From Bacteroidales bacterium (GTDB taxonomy: Bacteria; Bacteroidota; Bacteroidia; Bacteroidales; JAOZVK01), in NCBI GenBank assembly GCA_029938185.1, contig JAOZVK010000234.1:1-8526 (forward strand): a DNA stretch of 8,526 nt, given 5' to 3'. A program made the position numbers and the translations under genes. The first letter of the stretch is position 1. Every line of letters begins with the position of its first letter. The notes under the pieces are model-generated. The model was not told where the DNA came from. It made no database searches and was given only the letters and a program-made list of their open reading frames with translations. Shown here piece by piece: positions 8,183-8,526 of the stretch.

Positions 8183-8213
8183 AGGTCATCGACCTATTTA
8201 ATACTGTTTACGG
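8182..8213 (+). repeat. 3'-end repeat, copy C (after the PAP2 gene)
   Basis: This copy starts on the last base of the PAP2 stop codon. Its hairpin is AGGTC-ATC-GACCT (8183-8195, perfect 5-bp stem), followed by ATTT, a variable stretch and GTTTACGG. It aligns without gaps to copy A (24/32). Its 3' end runs directly into the left inverted end of the MITE-like element at 8212, and its last base differs from the C seen in copies A and B, as expected if the element interrupts or joins it there. Confidence 0.58.
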
Positions 8214-8243
8214 CTACCCGACAGAAGTTGGACAGTCTTGTTT
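8212..8243 (+). repeat. Left terminal inverted repeat
   Basis: It begins GGCTACCCG and contains TTGGACAGTCTTGTTT at 8228-8243. The three mismatches to the right end fall at positions 10, 13 and 16 from the tip, evenly spaced by three bases. Confidence 0.7.
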
Positions 8244-8281
8244 TTCAAGTAATTTTAATCATAAAATTAAAGTAAAGATTA

Positions 8282-8304
8282 GCAAAACTTTGCAAAACTT
8301 TGCG
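8282..8304 (+). repeat. Tandem repeat GCAAAACTTT x2 plus GCG
   Basis: Two exact 10-base units at 8282-8291 and 8292-8301, then GCG. AAACTTTGCG-type strings are common in intergenic DNA of Bacteroidota. Located inside the MITE-like element. Confidence 0.6.
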
Positions 8305-8361
8305 ACCTGTGCAATCAAAAGTCCGGCTACACGTATAGTATTGAACATTATTTTATTTTTT

Positions 8362-8397
8362 GACAGGATTGACAGGATTGACAGTATTGACAGGATT
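8362..8397 (+). repeat. Tandem repeat GACAGGATT x4
   Basis: Four 9-base units in a row; the third differs by one base (GACAGTATT). They translate as a spurious RID/SID run in one frame and are not coding. Similar GACAGGATT strings are widely seen in bacterial intergenic DNA. Located inside the MITE-like element. Confidence 0.8.
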
Positions 8398-8411
8398 GAT
8401 TTTTATCCTGT
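8390..8411 (+). repeat. Stem-loop closing the GACAGGATT array
   Basis: ACAGGAT in the last unit (8390-8396) pairs perfectly with ATCCTGT (8405-8411) around an 8-base T-rich loop. The array therefore ends with an inverted copy of its own unit. A role as terminator is possible but the T run lies in the loop rather than after the stem. Confidence 0.5.
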
Positions 8412-8426
8412 TACGAAATACATGAT

Positions 8427-8458
8427 AAACAAGACTGTCCAAGTTTTGACGGGTAGCC
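8427..8458 (-). repeat. Right terminal inverted repeat
   Basis: Read on the minus strand it begins GGCTACCCG and contains the same 16-base core as the left end. It is followed at once by AAAAGTCCG and the GATA-loop hairpins. Confidence 0.7.
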
Positions 8459-8461
8459 AAA

Positions 8462-8475
8462 AGTCCGATAGGACT
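8462..8475 (+). repeat. Hairpin AGTCC-GATA-GGACT
   Basis: Perfect 5-bp stem with loop GATA, starting four bases after the right inverted end of the MITE-like element. It is followed by ATTGTAA and then a second hairpin with the same loop. Confidence 0.55.
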
Positions 8476-8483
8476 ATTGTAAA

Positions 8484-8503
8484 CCCACAACGATAGTTGT
8501 GGG
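8484..8503 (+). repeat. Hairpin CCCACAAC-GATA-GTTGTGGG
   Basis: Perfect 8-bp stem with a GATA loop, the strongest hairpin in the window. It is not followed by a T run, so an intrinsic terminator is unlikely. Its style (short palindrome, then a TATTGTA-like spacer, then another palindrome) resembles REP-type extragenic palindromes. The window ends GTTCGTCCC, which could be the left arm of a third palindrome, but this cannot be confirmed. Confidence 0.65.
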
Positions 8504-8526
8504 AATAGAGCAAAATAGTTCGTCCC

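Larger units (their letters stand above)
8212..8458. mobile_element. MITE-like element, 247 bases with 32-base inverted ends
   Basis: The left end (8212-8243, starting GGCTACCCG) and the right end (8427-8458, ending CGGGTAGCC) are inverted repeats with 29 of 32 positions identical, including a 16-base exact core TTGGACAGTCTTGTTT and an exact 9-base outer tip. Weaker similarity continues a few bases inward. The 183 bases between them encode nothing credible and carry two tandem arrays. The size, long inverted ends and lack of a gene fit a miniature inverted-repeat transposable element mobilised in trans by a transposase elsewhere. No target-site duplication is visible (left flank ends GTTTAC, right flank begins AAAAGT), so the element may be old, or the pairing ends may serve another role. 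The parent insertion sequence was not identified. Confidence 0.6.

Noticed and set aside
8362..8397. GACAGGATT array as a CRISPR array
   Set aside because: Units are 9 bases and directly adjacent, with no spacers and no cas genes nearby.
8290..8496. 68-codon frame on the plus strand at the 3' end
   Set aside because: It starts at a TTG inside a tandem repeat, runs through the GACAGGATT array, the right inverted end and into the GATA-loop hairpins. The translation is repeat-derived and not a protein.

Overview
This is an AT-rich (mostly A/T by eye) stretch from a member of the Bacteroidota. Four genes all read on the plus strand. The assignment rests on a PorU-type sortase of the type IX secretion system, on signal peptides ending in S-Q or A-Q, on start codons without Shine-Dalgarno sequences, and on one promoter that fits the Bacteroidota consensus (TTG-N19-TAnnTTTG). 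I see no sign of a phage, plasmid, CRISPR array or structural RNA gene.

Layout. 84-3872 encodes PorU, the cell-surface C25-family sortase that removes the C-terminal sorting domain of type IX cargo. 3995-5428 encodes a secreted protein with a helical, TPR-like N-terminal half and a sulfatase-modifying-factor (SUMF1/FGE-like) C-terminal domain that lacks the first of the two catalytic cysteines. 5702-6529 encodes ammonia-dependent NAD+ synthetase (NadE), the only housekeeping cytosolic enzyme here. After a 525-base gap carrying a good promoter, 7055-8182 encodes an exported PAP2-family phosphatase. Three of the four products are exported, which suits envelope functions, but the gaps (122, 273 and 525 bases) and the unrelated functions argue against one tight operon.

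The least ordinary part is the intergenic DNA. A 32-base repeat (a short hairpin AGGTC-nnn-GACCT, then ATTT, then about 7 variable bases, then GCTTACGC) follows three of the four genes, and in two of them it overlaps the stop codon. Shorter pieces of it occur in the gap after nadE. The last 315 bases are almost wholly repeats: a 247-base MITE-like element with 32-base inverted ends (29/32 identical), holding two small tandem arrays, followed by two hairpins that share a GATA loop and by what may be the first half of a third at the window edge.

No new multi-gene system is visible. The best leads are the 3'-end repeat family, the MITE-like element placed exactly at the end of one repeat copy, and two exported proteins with altered active-site motifs.
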